Origin: Rebecca billardiae RCC1528
Lineage: Eukaryota > Haptophyta
Direction of reading: 5' to 3'
DNA length: 64,000 nucleotides
NCBI GenBank assembly: GCA_965240325.2
Contig: OZ251224.1
Coordinates: 496,001-560,000, forward strand
This document shows, in pieces, positions 31,494-42,319 of the stretch. The position numbers were made by a program, and so were the translations under genes. Each line of letters starts with the position of its first letter. The first letter of the stretch is position 1. The notes beneath the pieces were generated by a model, which searched no databases, was not told the DNA's origin, and saw only the letters and a list, made by a program, of their open reading frames with translations.

Positions 31494-32622
31494 CAAGGGC
31501 GGTAAGGGCTGTCAACTCCCAGTGGCGGCGGTGGCAGAGGTTGGTCGCCGCTTCGTCGCTGCGCGGCCTCGCTCCAGCGACTAACTCTCGTGGGCGCCCG
31601 CCCTGGGGGGCGAGTGGGGCGCGCACGGCGCGAGCTCCTGTGGCCGTGTACGCGCGCGCGGAGGCGGCGCGCGTGGCTGGGCAGGTGCTAAGGAGTGTAT
31701 GTCGCCCTCCCACGCCGCGCGCCTTGCTCGCCGCCGCTTTCGCCGCGCCTCAGGCCAGCGCGCACGCGTGCGCCGCCTCCAGAGCCAGCCTCGGGCAATC
31801 GGCAGCCGCCCGCGCATGTGTGGTGCGCGGTCTGGTCGGCGCGAGTCGGTCGGGGCCATCGGGCGAGGCTCGCATACTATAGACGCGCGCCATGCTGCCT
31901 CGCGCCGCCGCGCGTGGGCCCGGTCCCATCCCGTGAAGCTGTTGAAGGAAGCTGATCGATGAATGCACGACAAGCAGAAATGAGCTCGAATACGTGACAG
32001 TGAGCGCACATGCGCGTGATAGGCGGCCGCATTGGGCGCGTGTACGGCGTCCTATGAGTGCATTGCCCCGCTCTTCATCGCCTGCGCGCGTCTATTGTGC
32101 TCTCCAGCGTCTCCATGAGCGTCCAAACATGAGCATTTTCGCATTCGTGCTGCAGTTCGTGTCAGACCTAAGATGCTTGCGTGTCGACCCATGACAACCC
32201 ACGCGCGGCGGCGCGAGGCAGCATGGCGCGCGTCTATAGTATGCGAGCCTCGCCCGATGGCCCCGACCGACTCGCGCCGACCAGACCGCGCACCACACAT
32301 GCGCGGGCGGCTGCCGATTGCCCGAGGCTGGCTCTGGAGGCGGCGCACGCGTGCGCGCTGGCCTGAGGCGCGGCGAAAGCGGCGGCGAGCAAGGCGCGCG
32401 GCGTGGGAGGGCGACATACACTCCTTAGCACCTGCCCAGCCACGCGCGCCGCCTCCGCGCGCGCGTACACGGCCACAGGAGCTCGCGCCGTGCGCGCCCC
32501 ACTCGCCCCCCAGGGCGGGCGCCCACGAGAGTTAGTCGCTGGAGCGAGGCCGCGCAGCGACGAAGCGGCGACCAACCTCTGCCACCGCCGCCACTGGGAG
32601 TTGACAGCCCTTACCGCCCTTG
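31494..32622. mobile_element. Long-TIR transposon, 425-bp perfect arms, 7-bp TSD
   Basis: The left arm 31494-31918 and right arm 32198-32622 are perfect reverse complements over 425 bp; the spacer is 279 bp (31919-32197). Both outer flanks carry TTTCCGC (31487-31493 and 32623-32629), a 7-bp direct repeat expected for a target-site duplication. The termini begin CAAGGGCGGTAAGGG, compatible with the hAT YARNG end pattern, although hAT duplications are normally 8 bp. No transposase is encoded, so it would be non-autonomous. It separates the P5A ATPase (start 31293) from the thioredoxin gene (start 32739). Confidence 0.88.
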
Positions 32623-32738
32623 TTTCCGCTATGTGCGATTGGTGCAACACATGTCTCAACTGCTCCTCACTCCCGCTATGTGATGACACGTGTCGACTGG
32701 CCCGTCGAGCGCTTGCTGCCGTCGGCATCGCGCGCGTG

Positions 32739-33258
32739 ATGAGGTGGCCGGCGCTGTGCGCCCTCGCGGCGCTGATCGTGGGCTGCGGCGCGCACGGACG
32801 GCGGCATGTGCACGTCAGGCCTCCGGCAGCGCGATTCCGCGGCGGCTCGGACGACCCGCAGAGCGCCGAGGCCGTGCTGCGCTTCACGCGCGGCTGCCTC
32901 GTCGGCGTCGAGTCCAAGCAGACGCTCGCCGGGGCGTTCCTGCCGCTCTTCCGCGTGGTGATGCGCTACTTCGGTGCGTGCGCCGCGCGAGCCTGCGCGC
33001 GCGCGACTCCCCGCCGCCATCCCCGCCACGCGCGCCTCACGCCACCGCGCGGCGGCGCGCAGGCCACTGGTGGGTGGACGAGCCGCCGGCCATCGAGCGC
33101 AGATCAGCGCTCGTCTCCAACCTGCCTCTGCTCCGCGGCGGGGTGAGTAAGCTGGTCGCAAAGTACGCGACCAACACCTCGGAGATCCCGAAGCTAGTCG
33201 TGGACAACTCGACAGAGGGCGGTGGCGCCAAGAAGGCCGCCAAGCCGGCCGCGGCGGC

Positions 33259-33291
<33 letters not shown>

Positions 33292-33913
33292 TGAGCCCGC
33301 GCCGCCGGTGAAGGCCAAAGCAGCTGCCAAGCCTGCGGTGGCCAAGTCGGCTGTCAAGCCCGCCGCCAAGCCCGCCGCCAAGCCCGCCGCCGCCAAGCCC
33401 GCCGCCGCCAAGCCCGCCGCCAAGCCCGCCGCCAAGCCCGCCACTAAGCCCGCCGCCAAGCCCGCCGCCAGGCCCACGGCCGCCAAGCCCAGCGCGTCGG
33501 TGGCGGCCAAGCCCAGGGCGGCAGCGCCCAAGGGCGGCAAGGTGATCGCCATCACCTCGGCGAAGCACCTGGACGAGCTGCTTGGCGCGGCCCCGCCGAG
33601 CATGCTCGTCGTGCTCGACTTCACCGCGACGTGGTGCGGCCCGTGCCAGCAGATCGCGCCGGTCTTCGCGCGGCTCGCCGCCGAGCTGCCGCACGTGCTC
33701 TGCCTGAAGGTGGACGCGGACGCGCACGGCCCCGTGCTGCACAAGTACGGCGTCAAGGCGTTCCCCACCTTCGTGCTGCTCAAGCGGCGGGCCGAGCTGT
33801 CGCGCATGCAGGGCGCGGACGCGGGTGCGCTCGAGGCCGCCGTGCGCGCGAACGCCGGCAAGCCGGACCCGTGGGCCTCCGCCAAGAAGACGACAGGCCG
33901 GACGCTGCGCTGA
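32739..33913 (+). CDS. Secretory-pathway thioredoxin with Asp/Lys-Pro-Ala linker
   Basis: Two exons: 32739-32973 and 33063-33913, with an 89-bp intron (TTCG|GTGCGT ... GCGCAG|GC), giving 361 residues. The signal peptide MRWPALCALAALIVGCGAHG is followed by a ~110-residue N-terminal domain of unknown type, containing GHWWVDEPPAIERR. Then come a run of eleven Asp, KPAA-type repeats (about 60 residues) and a C-terminal thioredoxin fold with active site WCGPC (residues 269-273) in DFTATWCGPCQQIAPVF and the cis-Pro segment VKAFPTFVLL. I infer a disulfide oxidoreductase in the ER or a plastid-type secretory-routed compartment. No KDEL-type retention signal is present (it ends GRTLR). The charged linker is unusual for thioredoxins. 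Confidence 0.9.
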
Positions 33914-34827
33914 GCCCGAGCGGCCAGCCGGCTGTAGGGAGTGCGCCGGCCGCTCAGCAGGCGGCGTTGGCAGCGGCGCCGCTGATTCGCTGTGGGCCGA
34001 CACGCTGAGAGGCTGCGCTGCTGCTTCGAGGGGCGAGCCTGCCGACGAGATCCGGGGATACAGAGCTAGCGCGGCGCGCCTCCAGCCTGATTCTCGTCCG
34101 GTGGCTTGTGGCACTTGTTGTGCAATGTGCCGGACCGGACAGGCGTTTCGGACGCCGACGGGCCGCGGGCTGCGGCGGCGGGCTGCGGAGACGGCCGGAG
34201 ACCCGTCGGACCGCGTCGCCGTCCGGCCTCCGGGCCCGCCACGCGCGTCCGACCGCCTGCGACTCGCGAGTTTAATCGTCAGTGTAGTACTAGTAGTCGC
34301 CGAGTCGACTGATGTCGAGACTCGTCAAGCCATATCACTCGACTCACGGTCAGCCGCGGGTCAGCGCGGGCCCCTCATTAGTCATTCCTCTCTAATAATC
34401 CTCATATTCCTCATCAGAGTCATTACTCATTGTCAGACGGACGACGGTCAGTCTGACTGGCGGTCAACGCGGTGCGCACGGTGGCGACGCGCCAGTAGTC
34501 GCCGCGGGCTGGCAGCCTCAGACAGTCAGCGCAGGCTCAGTCCAGTGGGGCCCGTGGCACGGCCGCACAGGCCGTCGCCGTACGTGGCGACTGTGTCTGT
34601 GGCGTCAGGCCGTCAGGCCGACAGGTCACAGGCGTGTCTGGCTGCTCCGTGAAGGCCGCTGCAGCGACGCAGGCGGCCCGTGCGAGGCCGCCCGCGATCG
34701 TTCGCCGGTGACATCCCGCCGAGAGAGGCCATCGCAGGGTGGTCGTCAGGCCTGGCGGCTGCCCGAGCCTCCGTTCGCCGTCCTGACGGCCTGCCCTGCT
34801 CCACTGGCACGTTTTTGGCGGCGCGAG
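33914..34827. other. Intergenic; no supported gene
   Basis: Region between the thioredoxin and a minus-strand gene. GTCAG/CTGAC-type words are frequent from 34270 to 34640. Frames are short and lack domains. Confidence 0.4.
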
Positions 34828-35418
34828 TCAGTGGCGGTGGGGCTGGGGTGTCCCTGCGGATGGAGGCTGCATACTCGAGAACATGTCGGTGACGAACGCC
34901 TGCGACAGGCCGGTGCGCTTGTCGTCATCCACCACGCGCAGCAGACTCCGCTCGGCCACGGTCACGAGCTGCGGTGGGTCGTGCGCGCTGCGCCAGCCCT
35001 CGCAGCCCTCGCCTCCCGGCGGCGGCACCGCGGGCGGCGACCCGTCCAAGAGTGCAATCGTTGCCGCCCGGACGGTCTGGAACTCGATCACCCGGAAGGC
35101 GTCGTGCGGCCGAGAGGGCGCGGCCAGGCTCAGGCTGAGCGGCATGATTTGCTCGACGGCGTGCAGCGCGGCGGCCCAGTGCGCTTCGTCCCTGCAGGCG
35201 AGGTACAGCATCGTCTGCGTGGAAGGGGGGGTGGGCAAGGGGAACGCGCGCGCGGGGCGGTGGGCGTGGCGCACGGCCGGGATGGGCACCATGGGGTGAC
35301 GAGCTCTTCGGGGAGGCAAGCACGAGCATGCGCCGCCGCGCACCCTCGCCGGAAGCTTGAGTGTCGCTATTTCGGCCTGCTCATCGTGGAGCTGGCGCTT
35401 CCGCCCCGTCATCGCCAT
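34828..35418 (-). CDS. Conserved-looking small protein, unknown function
   Basis: Two exons: 35418-35344 and 35214-34828, with a 129-bp intron (AGG|GTGCGC ... ACGCAG|AC) in phase 0, giving 153 residues from MAMTGRKRQLHDEQ. Balanced composition, unlike the surrounding GC-rich shadows, supports coding: YLACRDEAHWAAALHAVE, FRVIEFQTVRAATIALLDG and VVDDDKRTGLSQAFVTDM. No domain is recognised. It is head-to-head with the ARF-GEF gene, 215 bp between the chosen starts, so a shared promoter is likely. The first exon is short and therefore the less certain part. Confidence 0.55.
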   Translation of the reverse strand: MAMTGRKRQLHDEQAEIATLKLPARVRGGACSCLPPRRARHPMVPIPAVRHAHRPARAFPLPTPPSTQTMLYLACRDEAHWAAALHAVEQIMPLSLSLAAPSRPHDAFRVIEFQTVRAATIALLDGSPPAVPPPGGEGCEGWRSAHDPPQLVTVAERSLLRVVDDDKRTGLSQAFVTDMFSSMQPPSAGTPQPHRH

Positions 35419-35632
35419 CCTGCGGCGGACCAACCGTCTTGTCGTCTGCACCTCTGCGGCCGCGCCCGGACCGCGCGGCGAACGGCGGGTGGCGCACAGC
35501 CGCACGCTGCGCCTCCGGCGATCGATTTCGTCGATCTCGCGCGTGATGATTTTCGTCCGGTGCGCGCGTGTGCCTGGGCGGCTGCACAGCCGACGCTGCG
35601 ACGGCGACGGGTCGCCTCGGCACGTCATTGTC

Positions 35633-36808
35633 ATGCCCGCACGCGGCGCCATCGCGCGGCTCGCGCTCGTCGCCACCGCGGTGGTGGCGAGCGCGCCCGC
35701 GGCGCGCGCGGCTGCCCCGCGCGACGCGCGGCTGAGCGCGCGCGCCGAGGTGCACAGCGCCCTCCTCACGGCGCAGCGCTTCGGCCCGCCGCCGCGCTCG
35801 CTCGCGGCGGCGCATGAGAGGCTGAGCGCCGCGCTGCTCGGCCGCGCAGACGGCGAGGGCCGCGGCGCGGAGGAGGTGGTGGCGGCGGTGGAGGCGCTGC
35901 TGCCGCTGCTCGAGCACGCGAGCGCGCCCGCGCCCGTGATCAGCGCCGCGCTCGGCGCGCTGCGCTCGCTGCTTCTGCTCGACGGCGCGGACGCGAGCGC
36001 GCGCGCCGCGGGCGCGGCCGGCGCCGCCGCCGCCGCCGCCGCCGAGGGCGGCGGCGGCGTGGCGCGCGTGGTGCCGCTGGTGCTCGAGCGCGCGCTCCGG
36101 CTCGCCCTGCACGAGCACGCGCGCGCGCCGCCCGTGCACGAGCTCCTCCAGCTCAAGCGCCTGCAGCTGCTCGACGCGTGCGTGCGCCGCTCGGCCGCGC
36201 CCGGCGGCGCGCCGCTGCCGCCGCCGAGCGTGCGCGCCGTGTGCCGCGAGGCGCTGCGGCTGGTGGGCCCCGCGCCGGGCGAGGCGCCGAGCGGGCTGAG
36301 CGCGGGCGGCGGGGGCGAGGCGCTGCGCCACGCCGCCACCGAGCTGCTCCTCGAGCTCTGCCGCGCCGTGTGCGCGCCGCTCGCGGGCGCGGCGGCGGTG
36401 CTCGCCGCGTCCGCCGATAATGGCACCGCCGCCGCCGCCGCGCCGCCCGCCGTCGGCGCTCCGGCGGGCGAGCACGGCGCGGCGGCGGCGGCGCTGCTCG
36501 AGGTGCTCGCGGCCGAGCTCGACGGCGCGGCCGACGAGGCGCGCCTCGTCGCCGCCCTCAAGATGACCGTCTCGGCGCTCAGCGCGTGCGGCGGCGCGCT
36601 CGACGCGGCGCCGCACGCGTGGCTCTCGCGCGCGTGCGGGGCGTTGCTGGCGCCCGCGCTCGGCGCGGTGGGCGCGCGCGCGAGGGAGGCGGCGCCGATC
36701 GCCGCGCTCGTGCTGCACGCGGCCGCCGCGCTCGCCGCCGCCGCGCCGCGCGCGCTGCACGCCGCGCACGCGCAGCTCCACGCCGCACTGCTCGGCACAC
36801 ACTGCCTG

Positions 36809-36849
<41 letters not shown>

Positions 36850-37002
36850 GGACGAGGGCGCGGAGGGCGGCGGCGGGGGGCTGGCGGCGCCGAGCGCGGA
36901 GGTGCGCGCGCTGGGCGCGGTGGGCGCGCAGCAGCTGCTCTGCGCCGCGCGCGCCGAGCTGCTCGTGCAGTGGTGGTGCGCGTACGACTGCGCGGGCGCG
37001 CT

Positions 37003-37059
<57 letters not shown>

Positions 37060-40000
37060 CGCGCCGAGCGCGGCCGCGCGCGCAGCGGGCTTCACGCCAG
37101 TGCTGTCGATAGCGCGCGCGCTGTGCGCGCAGTGCGCGCCGCCGCCGCCGCACGCGCACGCGGCGCACGGCGGCGCGCGCGGCGCGGGCGGCGGCGCCGA
37201 CGGCGCGCGCGCGGCGCGCGCCGCATGCCTGCACGCCCTGGGCTGCATCGTGCACGCGGCGACTGCGCTCGCGAGCGGCGGCGAGGCGGCGGAGGCGGCG
37301 GCCGGCGGCGGCGGTGCGGCCGGCGGCGCGGCGCGCGCGCACGACCTGCGCGCGGTCGAGGTGGACGCGCCGCGCGCCGGCGCGGCTCTGCGCGGCGCGC
37401 TCGCGCGCGCGCGCGCTCGGCGCGAGGCGTCGGCCGCCGCCGCGCAACTGCTCAACAGCGGAGACATGGTCGGCGCGCTCGGCGCCCTGCGCGAGGGCGG
37501 GCTGCTCGGCGCGGCCGCTGCCGGCGGCGGCGGCGGCGGCGACGCGGGCGCGGCCGACGCGGCCGACGCGGCCGCGTGCGCCGAGCCGCTGGCGCTGTGG
37601 CTGCTCACGTGCCCGGCGCTCACGCGCGCGGCGGTGGGCGAGGCTTTGTCCGCGCCAACGCCGCTCTCCGCTGCCGCGCTCGACCGTTACATGGGCGCGC
37701 TGCCGCTCGGCGGCCGGCCGATCGAGGGTGCGGCGAGGCTCGCGCTCGGCGCGTTCCGACTGCCGGGGGAGGCGCAGAAGATCGGCCGCGTGATGGAGGC
37801 GTTCGCGCGCGCGTGGCGGGCGGGCGCGCTGGGCACGGCGTGGGAGGCCGACACGGCTTCAGACGGCGCGGCGTTTGTTCTCGCCTTCGCCATCGTGCTG
37901 CTCAACACGGACGCGCACAACGCGCAGGTGCAGGACAAGATGAGCCTGGCGCAGTTCGTCGAGAACAACGCCGGGCTCAACGACGGCGCGGACTTCCCGC
38001 TGGGCGCGCTGCACCGGATCTACGCCGACGTGACGGGGCGGGAGATCAAGCTGAGCGCGGCGGGCGGCGGCGCGGCGGGCGGCGCCGCGCTCGCCGCCGC
38101 CGCCGCCGCCGCCGCCGCGCCCGACGGCGCGCCCGCCCCTCCCGCGCTGGGCGCGCGCGGCCGGCGCGAGGTGGGGCGCTCGCTGCTGGCCGAGCTGGCG
38201 CCGCTGCTCGAGGGCGCGCTGGGCGCGGCGATGGCGGACGGCTCGCCGGACCCGGACGCGTCGAGCGCGCGCGCGCTCGCCACCGCGGCCGCCGCCGCGT
38301 GCGGCGCGCGCGCGCTCGACGGCGCGCCCGACGACGCGCTGATTCTGTGTGTGCGCGCGTCGGCGCTGGCCGGCCTCGCGCAGGGCGGCGCGCCGCCGGG
38401 CGCGCACGCGCACGCGGCCGGCGCGGCCGGCGGGCTGCCGCCCGCGCCGCCCGCGCCGTGGGGCGGCGCGCCGCCTGCGCCGTCCGCGCGCTCGCGCCTG
38501 CTGGGCCGCGCGGCCTTTGCACTCGCCGCGCAGCACGCGCCCGGCCTCAGCGCGCGCGGCTGGCTCGAGCTGCTGGGCGCGGTGCGCGGGCTGGCGGCGG
38601 CGCGCGAGTGCGCGCTGCTGCCGGAGCAGCTGCTCGGGGCGGAGCTCGGCGCGGCGGGCGGCGCGGCGGGGCACGCGGCGCTGCTGCCGCCGCTCGAGGC
38701 CCACGAGCTGACCACGGTCGCCCCCGGCGCGGACGGCACGCACCGCCCGCCGCCGCCGCCCGCCAGCGCACCCGCCGCCGCGCCGCCGCACGCGGCCGCC
38801 GCGGACGGCGCGAGCGGCGGCGGCGGCGGCGGCGGCGGCGGCGTGAGCACAGCGTACGCGTACGCCGCGAGCGCGCTGGGCACGCTCTCCAACCTGCTGG
38901 GCTCGCCGCGCGGCGCGCTCGCGATGAGCGTGCCGCCGCCACCCGCCGAGCACGGCGGCGCGGCGGAGGCGCGCGCCGAGCCCGCGGCCGCGAGCGGCGG
39001 CGGCGGCGGCGCGGGCGGCGTGTGGGCGGCGGGCAGCGGCGAGGTGCTGAGCGCGACGGCGGTGGAGGTGGCGCCCGCGCCGGCGCTGCTCGCCGGCAGC
39101 CGCATCGCGCGCCCCGCTGGGAGCGCCGCGGACGCGTCGAGCCGCGAGCGCGCCGCCGCCAACGCGGCTGCGGCCCAGCCGCCGCTCAGCGCCGCCAGCG
39201 CGGACGCGCCTGCCGTCGCGGGCGGCGGCGGCGGTGGCGGTGGCGGCGGCAGCGGCGGCGGCGGCGGCGGAAGCGGGGCGCCGCCGCCGCTGCCGCCGCT
39301 GCTGCACGCCGCCGCGTGCAGCTGCCAGCGCGCGCAGCTCGCCGCGCTGCCACCGCGCTCGGCTGCCGTGAGCGTGCGCCTCGCCGCCGCCGTCGCGGTG
39401 CTCGGCGCGCACGCGGCTGCGGCCGACGCGGACGCGGCGCGCGACGGCGGCGGCGGCGGCACCGCGGCCGCGCGCGACGCCGCCGCGGCCGCCGCGGCCG
39501 CGCTGCGCTGCCTCGAGTACACGCACGCGCTGCTGCGCGCGCTCGTGCCCGCGCCGCTGCCGCGCGCGGATGCGGCCGAGCGGCACGCGCTTGCCGCGCT
39601 GATGCACACGCGCGCCTCGCTCCTCGAGCTCAGCCCCGCGCCGCCGCACGCGCCGCACGCGCACACGCACACGCACACGCCGGCGCCGGCGCCGGCGCCC
39701 ACGCCGCAGGCCGCGCCGGGCGCGGCGGCGGCGGTGAGGGCCGCGGGCGGCGGCGGCGGCGACGGCGGCGCCGCCGAGTCCGCGGCGGCGAGCGCGCCGC
39801 CCATGCCCCCGCCCGCGCCCGCGCCGCCGCCGCCGCCGCCCCCCTTCGCCGAGGCGTCCGCTCTGCTCGAGCACGCGGCCGCGCGCGCGCTGCCCGCAGC
39901 CGCGGACGGCGACTGCCTCGCGCTGGCGTGCGGCGCGGAGCGGCTGGTGCGGGCGAGCGCGCGCGCGGCGCGCGGCGCGGAGGGCGCGCGGCCGCGCGGC

Positions 40001-41044
40001 GCGGCCGCGGCACGCCCTGCCGCCACGTGCCACCTCGGCGTGCTCCGCGCCGCCGCCGCGCTCGCCTCTCACATCGGCGCGCAGGCGGGCGGCGCGGACC
40101 GTGGCGCGCCGGCCGCCGCGCTGCGGCTGGCGCGCGCGACGCTGGGCGCGCTCGACGGCGCGGAGGGCGGCGGCGAGCCGGGCGCGGCGCGCGCCCTGTC
40201 GGACACGCGCGCGCTGTGCGTGGCCGCGCTCGCGCGCGCGGTCGACGCGGCCGCCGCCTCGGACGACGAGCCGGCGCTCGAGCGGTGCGTGCGCGCCCTC
40301 GGCGCCCAGCTCGGCGCGCCACACGCGCGCGGCGCGGCGCGCGCCGAGCCCGGCGGCGCGCCGAGCGGCGGCGCGGCGGTGGGCGGCGCCGAGGGCGGCG
40401 CGGGCGGCGGCGGCGGCAGCGCAGGCTCCGCCCTGCGTTGCGACGCTGACTGGGCCGCTGTGCAGCTGCCCGCGCTCTGCGCGCTCGGCGCGGCCGCGAG
40501 CTCGGCCGGCTGCGAGCGCGCGGCGCGCGAGGCCCTCGGCCTCCTCGAGGCGGTGCTGGGCGCGCCGGGGTGCGCGCTGCCGCCGCGCGCGCTGCTCGAC
40601 GGCGTGATGCGCGCGCTGCTGCCGCCCGCTGCCAGCGCGCTGCGCGCGTGCCGCCCCGCCGGCGGCGTGCGCCAGCTTCGGCTGCGCGCGCCCGCGCAGC
40701 CGCCCGCCGCCGCCGAGGCGCGCGCGGTGCTCGCGTCGCAGGCGCTGGTGCGCGTGCTGCTGCTGCGGCTGCCCGCGCTGCTCGACGACGCCGCGTTCGC
40801 GCCCGCGTGGCTGCAGCTCGTCGGCACGCTCGACGCGTCCGCGCGCGGCGGCGCGTGCGACGGCGCGCGCGAGGTGCTCGCGCACGGGCTGGGCAGCGCG
40901 CTGCAGAAGCTCGCCGTCGCAGGCTACTTTGCGCCCGCGCCCGGCGGCGGCGCGGCGCGGCCCGCGGCGCCGGCGGTGTGGGACGGCACGCAGCGGCTGC
41001 TCGACGAGCTGCAGCTCCGGCCCGGCGCGATGGCGCTGCCGTGA
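35633..41044 (+). CDS. Sec7-domain ARF guanine-nucleotide exchange factor, GBF1/GNOM type
   Basis: An uninterrupted frame of 1803 residues from ATG 35633; an in-frame ATG at 35546 would add 29. The N-terminal DCB region matches GBF1/GNOM (AEVHSALLTAQRF and APVISAALGALRSLLLLD). The HUS box survives as WWCAYDC. The Sec7 domain spans about residues 583-807 and has the catalytic glutamate loop FRLPGEAQKI (Glu about 713) and the motif-2 helix FVLAFAIVLLNTDAHNAQVQ ending NNAGLNDGADFP. Gly-rich inserts occur inside and after the domain, and the C-terminal HDS regions are heavily Ala/Gly/Pro-rich. Known family members load ARF1 with GTP at the Golgi to recruit COPI. The large intronless, very GC-rich frame contrasts with the intron-bearing neighbours. 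Confidence 0.92.
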
Positions 41045-41446
41045 CGGCCATGCATATTGCATGCACGCTCGCGCGAACAGCAGCCGCTGCGTGACAGCCG
41101 ACTGTGCTCTGCCCTCGGGCGCCCTCAGCCGCGGGGATGCCACCGCACACTGCTACTGTACGGTAGTGAGTGATGCACGTGCTCCGTCGTACTGTATTGA
41201 CTATTGTAGTTCGGACGGCTCCCATCTTCAAGACTCTGGAGCGGCGGCGGCACCGCAATCATCAGACCCTTGATCAGACCAAGGGCCGTGCAAGAGCGCA
41301 TGCACACACTGGACAAAAAATGATGCTGTTGGCTCGCAGACCCTTGCTCGCAGGCAGGCGAGATTCGGCTGGTTTGCCGCCCCGGCCGGGCGGGCCGCCC
41401 ACCCGGCGGCCGGCGATCATCGTCACGGCGCTTCATCGCTCGAGGC
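41045..41446. other. Short spacer between ARF-GEF and membrane-protein gene
   Basis: 402 bp, no gene. It contains the palindrome-like GCATGCATATTGCATGC at 41048-41064 just after the ARF-GEF stop. Confidence 0.4.
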
Positions 41447-42319
41447 ATGGCGGACTCCCAAGTGATTGGCCGCAATCGTGGCAAGAGGAAGGCGAGCGCA
41501 AACGACCGCGAGAGCCTCGTCGCGATGCGCGAGGAGTTCGAGACCAGCACGGGCATGAGCGACGCGCTCAGCCGCGTGCGCGCGCACTTTGAGCGGACGG
41601 GCGATCTGCCACACACCGTGTATAGCTGCTTGTGCCAGGGGCCGGAGGAGGCGCTGTCCAGGCTGAGCACGAAGATGGCGAACATCGCCCTCGTCGCCGC
41701 CCTCTTCATCGTCGGCTCGATCGACGCGCTGGTCAACCCGCCCGCCGTGTTTGATGAGGAAGGCGTGCACCCGCTCGTGCAGATTGTCTTCACACTTATG
41801 ATGGCGGCGGCGATCGGCGCGTTCGGTTGCCTGATCATCTTCTTCACGCTGATGGCGAACCACTTCCCCAAGCTGATGCACCACGACGCCGACATCCTCC
41901 TCTTCCTACTCGAGACCAACTTTGACAGCGCGCTCATGAAGTACATGTCGATCCCGATCGTCGTCGGGATCGCGTGCTCGCTGCTCGGCGTGTACGTGAG
42001 CCTCAACGCGGTCTACCCGTGGTTCGTCGTGATACCCGCCACGCTCGTCTTGATCGCGCCGTCGCTGCATGTCGCGATCCTGGACAAGAACTTCGGCTAC
42101 TCGCCGCTGCGCGGCGGGCTGTGGACCTTCTACCGCCCGGCGGCGGTGCTGCGCAAGCAGCGCATCGACTTCCTGCTCAGCACCGTGTACGCGCCCCTCG
42201 TCGAGTACGACAAGGAGGTCCTCCCGCTGCCCGTCGACGAGGCTCGCACCATCGAGGCCGCGTTGGTAGCGCGCTCGTCACCTAAGCGCCAGTCACACAG
42301 GACCACAACTACGGGCTGA
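41447..42319 (+). CDS. Four-pass membrane protein, unknown family
   Basis: 290 residues from ATG 41447. A polar, basic N-terminus of ~75 residues is followed by four hydrophobic segments: IALVAALFIVGSIDALV, IVFTLMMAAAIGAFGCLIIF, IPIVVGIACSLLGVYVSL and WFVVIPATLVLIAPSLHVAI. Two pairs of helices are separated by a polar loop with HHDADILLFLLETNFDSAL. The C-terminal ~80 residues are cytosolic-looking. I do not recognise a family; a channel or scaffold role would be a guess. Codon use and hydropathy make coding status solid. Confidence 0.8.
   Translation: MADSQVIGRNRGKRKASANDRESLVAMREEFETSTGMSDALSRVRAHFERTGDLPHTVYSCLCQGPEEALSRLSTKMANIALVAALFIVGSIDALVNPPAVFDEEGVHPLVQIVFTLMMAAAIGAFGCLIIFFTLMANHFPKLMHHDADILLFLLETNFDSALMKYMSIPIVVGIACSLLGVYVSLNAVYPWFVVIPATLVLIAPSLHVAILDKNFGYSPLRGGLWTFYRPAAVLRKQRIDFLLSTVYAPLVEYDKEVLPLPVDEARTIEAALVARSSPKRQSHRTTTTG

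Noticed and set aside
35381-41258. Very long minus-strand frames opposite the ARF-GEF
   Set aside because: They are antisense shadows of GC-rich codons (Arg/Ala/Gly only) and carry no domain; the plus strand has DCB, HUS and Sec7 signatures.
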